From NCBI RefSeq assembly GCF_026914265.1, contig NC_069124.1, forward strand, positions 69,432,402-69,496,401: a DNA stretch of 64,000 nucleotides, in the 5' to 3' direction. Shown here in pieces: positions 59,532 to 64,000 of this stretch; the stretch's first letter is position 1, and every line of letters starts with the position of its first letter. The notes beneath the pieces were generated by a model. That model saw only the letters and a program-made list of their open reading frames with translations. It had not been told where the DNA came from and ran no database searches. The stretch is from Mya arenaria (taxonomy: Eukaryota; Mollusca; Bivalvia; Myida; Myidae). Position numbers and translations under genes: made by a program.

Positions 59532-61046
59532 CTGAAAAGCTATATACAGGATCACGCACATATTATGTAGTTTGCCACAACTAAACGTCAGTTTATTTCT
59601 ATTTTCTAGATTTTAGACCCGCATGATACACTTGTTATTTTAAGTTTATTTGATATGAAGCAGATGAAAGCCCGCAGATTTAGAAATAATTGAATCATGG
59701 GAATTCAGGGCAGTTTTGATTTTGACATGAATATGGCCAAGACATTTAGAATTTCCGAAAGATATATTCTATTAAAGGGAAATAAATTGCCATTATATAT
59801 AGCGTAGTTCATATTTTTGCTACGGTTCTATATTGTTGTTCAGCAAATACATGAATGGTTTAAAACACCCCCATTGTGTTTATAGTTTGTTTCATTTCAG
59901 TCAACTTCGAACAATAATCTTTTTTTATTGCAGTGAAAAAAATTCGGCCTCCAAATCATGCAGTTAAAATAGTCAAGCACCCATGTTGGTTAAATTCATA
60001 GTTAAACTATAAGAATGTGTGTATATATATATATTTGTAATTTACAAACAAGAAGATGGGTCCCATACCCTGTCTCAAGTTAAACCCTCCCCAGGGGCGT
60101 ACCCGATTGCACTCCCGTGTACACTGGTATTTTATGAGGTTTTTATATTTTTACATTTTTATCACATTTGGTCGTTCGAGTACATTATATTTTGCTATCA
60201 TGTATGTTTTTAACATCATTATAATAAAACCTACATTCAAAAGCAAAAAGATACTAATCTTCGAGCACATTCCATAAATTTTTCTGAATAAGTAAGTAAA
60301 TATTATACGACATTAAGTAAATTCTTGATGATTATTAATGGGCGGACGAGCCCTTCTTAATTATTATTTTTTTTTTACTTCAGGTTATATAACTATTACT
60401 TACACAGAATCAAAATGTCATTTACTCTTTGATACCGAAATTGCAGAGAAATATATTTAAAGTAAAAACAAAATATTCTGCTTTTAGTGGTATACGGAAC
60501 CACGCCTGAACATTTAAGAAAAATAGAAACTGACTCCAAAATCTCATGCTAAAAGGACTCCAGCATAGCTATAGGGATAACTTAATCTTTAACCCTTTTG
60601 ATGAATTGCGTTACTAACGCTATTTACAATCGTGAACTTCAAAAACAGGAGTTGAGCATATATTTGTTGAAGGGTTCCAGTCGTCAGTATCTCAGTTTTA
60701 ACACTCCTAATGTTTTGCCACACTTTATTCGTCATAAAAACAAAAAGTGCATTTAACAAAAACATGAGTAAGTCCCTTTGCCAATAAAACGTTCTTGATT
60801 AAGGGCAAAATTCCCCGTGTCCTACGGTCATAAACATAAGGGTAAGTGAAGCACTTTATGTAGTATAACTTAGCTAGATAGGCCACCATTTTAGGATTTT
60901 AAGAAGCGTGTCTTTACACAAGACATATTTTGTTGATGATAGTGCCTTTACCGATGATGTACTTCTAACAAACTACAAAGTGTGTAATGTATTTTGCGAA
61001 TGTAACCAAGTGGCGCTGAATTAATGAATGACTGTCTGTTTCAGTG
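59532..61046. other. Intergenic or intronic stretch
   Basis: Contains the acceptor (CTGTTTCAG) just before the zinc-finger coding exon, implying an upstream exon or untranslated exon that I could not place. Nothing else supported. Confidence 0.45.
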
Positions 61047-61847
61047 ATGTCATTTGTTTGCCGTGTTTGCGGGACTACACTGAAAACGGCATGGGGGCTG
61101 CGTCTGCATGAGCAGCGACATGACGGCCTAGGAAAGTACGCATGCTGCCAGAAGTCATTCCTCACCAAGGAAAGCTTGACACGACATATGTTAGTGTTTT
61201 GTACATATTTTCATGTTATGTATTGGACAATACATATATACACATTTATAATAGTATTTCCAAATGATTGCCCAGTGGTTGATACTATTTACATATACAC
61301 CAACCTAGGGTGTGTTGAGTATTTATCAATAAAAGTTTGTTGGATGACCCTAAAATGAAGTTTGCAACTTTCGAAACAAATGCGATGTTTTAGAAATTAA
61401 TATGGAAGTTGTATGTGTTCTTATAATTTATTAATTTTATTAATATCTGTTTTTGTATGGGGGATCTCGTATATTACAATATATTGAATAGATTATAAGA
61501 ATATCAACTGTAAATATTTATGCTCATTACTGTTGAATCTATGTTGATGTGTTTTGTTCCTTCACAGGTGCAGCACTCACGGGGAATCAATGCAGTATGT
61601 CTGTACAAAATGCAAACAAGTGTTTGCCACACAGGCAGATCTTACACGACATCGGCGAAGAGAAGATGGTAACCTTGCTGAATGTAAATGTGATATCCGC
61701 GGGCTTTCTTTTACAGAAAAAAATGACCTTAAAGCCCACATGAACAGCCACACGGGCGAGAAGGGCTACACTTGCAAGGACTGTGGGAAAAGCTACCGCC
61801 ATCGAAGCAGTTTATGTAAACACAGGTCTTTAAAACATTCAGAATAA
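61047..61847 (+). CDS. Small C2H2 zinc-finger protein, two coding exons
   Basis: Exon 61047-61189 (donor GTTAGT) joins 61568-61847 (acceptor TTCACAG) in phase to give 140 residues. The first ATG follows an acceptor at 61043-61044, so more N-terminal coding upstream is possible. Finger 1 (FVCRVCG...LRLHEQRH) and the last finger (YTCKDCGKSY...LCKHRSLKH) keep the C-x2-C...H-x3/4-H pattern. Finger 2 (YACCQKSF...TRHMCSTH) has its Cys pair collapsed to CC. Finger 3 (YVCTKCKQVF...LTRHRRRED) lacks the second His. Finger 4 (CDIRGLSF...KAHMNSH) has Arg for the second Cys. HTGEKGY is a classic linker. It is probably a nuclear DNA-binding protein or a decaying copy of one. Confidence 0.75.
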
Positions 61848-61848
61848 A
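61843..61848 (+). terminator. Poly(A) signal overlapping the stop codon
   Basis: AATAAA spans the stop TAA (61845-61847) of the zinc-finger gene. A GT-rich stretch follows (ATTATGTTGTTTCG, then GTTGTGTGTC), as expected downstream of a cleavage site. This would leave an extremely short 3' untranslated region. Confidence 0.5.
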
Positions 61849-63310
61849 GATTGTGCTTTTGATTATGTTGTTTCGAAAAAAAAACAGTTGTGTGTCACCT
61901 TTTATTAACCATTATGATGAAATGGTTTTACTGGTGATCCTATATTATATAAATACCAACTGAAATGTATTTTTTCTGCTAAATTCAAACGGCAAAATGC
62001 AGTAGATAAAACATTACTCTTCATTAGTGTGTGCATTTACTCTCTATTATTTCAACGGAATATAGACACACTATTACCCAAAAACGCCTTTTAAAAGGTC
62101 TTAATTATTAAGAATTTAATCCATATGTTTTTTTCTTTTTCTCTCCGCTGATAAACCATTTCCTAATACTACATACAACTACATAAACTATATGAAGTCA
62201 CTAGTTCTCCAAAATTTACACTTTGTTTGGCTGTAGTCAACTTATCATGCATGAACCTTTGTGATAAACCATTTATTTGGATATGAGTTTATGTAGAAAT
62301 AATAGTTTCATGTTTACTTGATTTGTTATGTGATTACAGATGTGATTATATATGTGATTATTGGTGTGATTTAGTCAGACTTTCTGTGATCTTTTTATCG
62401 TTAATCATTTCTTTTTATGAGTGTGATAATCATTTTAGAATTATGATAATCTATGTTTTTTAGTAATTCTATTACAATTTTGTTAAAAACGAATGTGCCA
62501 TACAATGCTGCTTTTTTATTCGAAGTACGGAACGTCTGTTGTTTTTGTTATTTTCTTCTTGTAATTATGCATCAGTATTATACAGGTATATAACATTGAT
62601 CTCAGGTTATACTTTTTGATTTAAGATTTGATATTCTGTCGCAGTTTTGATATAAGTATATCATGACTCAGTTAATACTTGTCTAGTACTAGTCATAAAA
62701 GAATAAATGAAAAAGCTTGACATATCTTTAACTTTTTTACGGAAAATCATACCGAAGAATGAACAATTATAACGGAGATGTAGCAGTCATGCTTGACAAA
62801 TTAACGTATATGCATTCGCATTAGTTTGCGTTATAATTGTTTATTCTTAAACTGCTTCTTGGTGAAGTTTTACATGATCCTCGATAGAGATAAGTACAGA
62901 AATACACTCTTGTAATGTAGTTTAGAAACATATAGAAATCAGTATGTAAAAGGCAGCACTCAACACCTATTTGTTAAAAGACTGCTGCGCTAAAACTGTT
63001 CTAGTAGCATGTACTTTGACATCAACGCAATTTATTTCGCGATATATTTATAATGGTGTATTTATATAATAAAATGTACACGTATAACACAAACACATGA
63101 ACAGTTCTTAAAACGGTTATTGTGAACAGAGTTAATAGTCAACAGCTGTGGTTAGTATTCGAGGTAATCATTTACCATATCTAACGTATACCTGAACTAG
63201 AGTTCACAATTCAGCAGTGCATTGATATGGAACCGATACAAAATCTGCATAATTCTGAATTCAATTTGTTTTATGATATTATATCAATTAATTAGTTTCA
63301 TTTAATTCAT
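61849..63310. other. Gene-free stretch
   Basis: No supported exon. Short repeated phrases TGTGATTA near 62330-62400 are minor. The left side of the next gene's 3' untranslated region must lie here. Confidence 0.45.
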
Positions 63311-64000
63311 TTAAGTGTCTATTCCCATGCGATCTATGATCAGCATCTTTGACTCATTTCGCCTAGCGCGCTCCCATCGCACACCGAGCGTTCCCTGTTG
63401 TAGAGCGTTTCTGTCCATGGAAACGGTCCCTTGCTTGTGAACACCCCTGCGCTGTTCATCAAACGCATGATTCCTGTAAAATAGAAACACGATATAAAAA
63501 TCAATTGTTCAGAAAAATTATTCTAAACACATACGGCATATATGCAAACTATCCACATAAACACTTTTACTTATACTAATTGTGTTATATTTGATAAAAG
63601 TATTAAACTGTCGAACTATAAAATAGTTCAATTATGTTGAACATTAGTTTGGATGATTATTCAAGTCAATTTAAAGTACTGTGTGCATGTAACATATTTC
63701 ACAATAATAAACCAATACTAGCGTTTAAATTTATAGCTCTTTTTTTCAATTCAATCTATACACATGTGAACATATACGTTGTGGATTTCTCGTGTAAAAC
63801 GATTGATTAAAATATATTGTGTAAACAATGGTTGATAAAAATGACAAACATTAATTCAAGCTAATTGAGGATACAGATGAGGGGCTTAATGTGTTGCAGG
63901 CTGGGCAAGTGTCTCCGCAAGTGGTGTAGTGTCCAGTCACTTCTTTTACCTCCGTAAGTCCATAGACATGAGATCGTCCAGTTCTGTACACAAACTTTCT
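63311..64000 (-). CDS. Unrecognised gene, last two exons (partial)
   Basis: The exon reaching the window edge (64000-63950) reads ESLCTELDDLMSMDLR and ends in a donor GTAAAA. The last exon, 63473-63311 (acceptor TATTTTACAG), reads NHAFDEQRRGVHKQGTVSMD, then ERARRNESKMLIIDRMGIDT and a stop. The phase matches across the junction (two bases then one). The C-terminal part is basic and hydrophilic, with no membrane segment. I recognise no family, and the rest of the gene is outside the window. Confidence 0.6.

Noticed and set aside
28880-60400. Shared phrase GAGCCCTTCTTAAT near 28898 and 60349 as a repeat family
   Set aside because: The match is too short and the flanks are not clearly alignable by eye.

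Overview
The window looks like nuclear DNA of a marine or freshwater bivalve mollusc. It is AT-rich, has GT-AG introns and sparse small exons, and carries many diverged repeats: long trinucleotide tracts, TTAA-ended MITEs, elements with central tandem repeats of about 180 bp, a tRNA-derived SINE, and LINE, Crypton and pogo relics. The bivalve assignment is inferred from this repeat style and from gene resemblance; no species can be named.

Host genes. (1) 16032-17209, minus: a two-exon, 354-residue seven-transmembrane receptor. (2) 20695-24433, minus: a nine-exon gene reconstructed here from splice sites and matching phases. It predicts a 385-residue secreted protein with a signal peptide, 24 cysteines arranged roughly one module per exon, and a C-terminal hydrophobic tail. 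I recognise no family; it is the best candidate for something undescribed. (3) 34276-38873, minus: a five-exon mitochondrial PP2C-type phosphatase, clearly PPM1K-like. (4) 57140-58489, minus: a class B (secretin-type) receptor whose hormone-binding domain and all seven helices lie in one exon, with a possible upstream exon at 59458-59531. (5) 61047-61847, plus: a small C2H2 zinc-finger gene with several degenerate fingers and a poly(A) signal overlapping its stop codon. (6) 63311 to the window edge, minus: the last two exons of an unrecognised gene.

Region by region. 0.3-2.6 kb is a 40-bp minisatellite with a 120-bp higher-order period. 4.7-6.6 kb is an old LTR-retrotransposon fossil. 7-16 kb is gene-free, with MITEs, a 64-bp perfect palindrome and a fold-back element. 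16-24.5 kb holds the receptor, a perfect 131-bp hairpin and the cysteine-rich gene. 25.5-33.9 kb is repeat-rich (100-bp and 180-bp arrays, several MITEs, a 17-bp minisatellite). 34-39 kb is the phosphatase, with a MITE and a tandem-repeat element in its introns. 39.6-56 kb is repeats: a GAT tract, a Crypton-like relic, two LINEs, a SINE, a nested MITE insertion, a pogo-like end and an AAT tract. 56-64 kb is a tandem array followed by the class B receptor, the zinc-finger gene and the partial gene.

The genes do not form an obvious pathway. Two are receptors, one is a probable cell-surface or secreted protein and one is a mitochondrial phosphatase. The strongest inferences are the spliced models, because the reading phase matches at every proposed junction. 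All were made by eye, without alignment to a database or to RNA.
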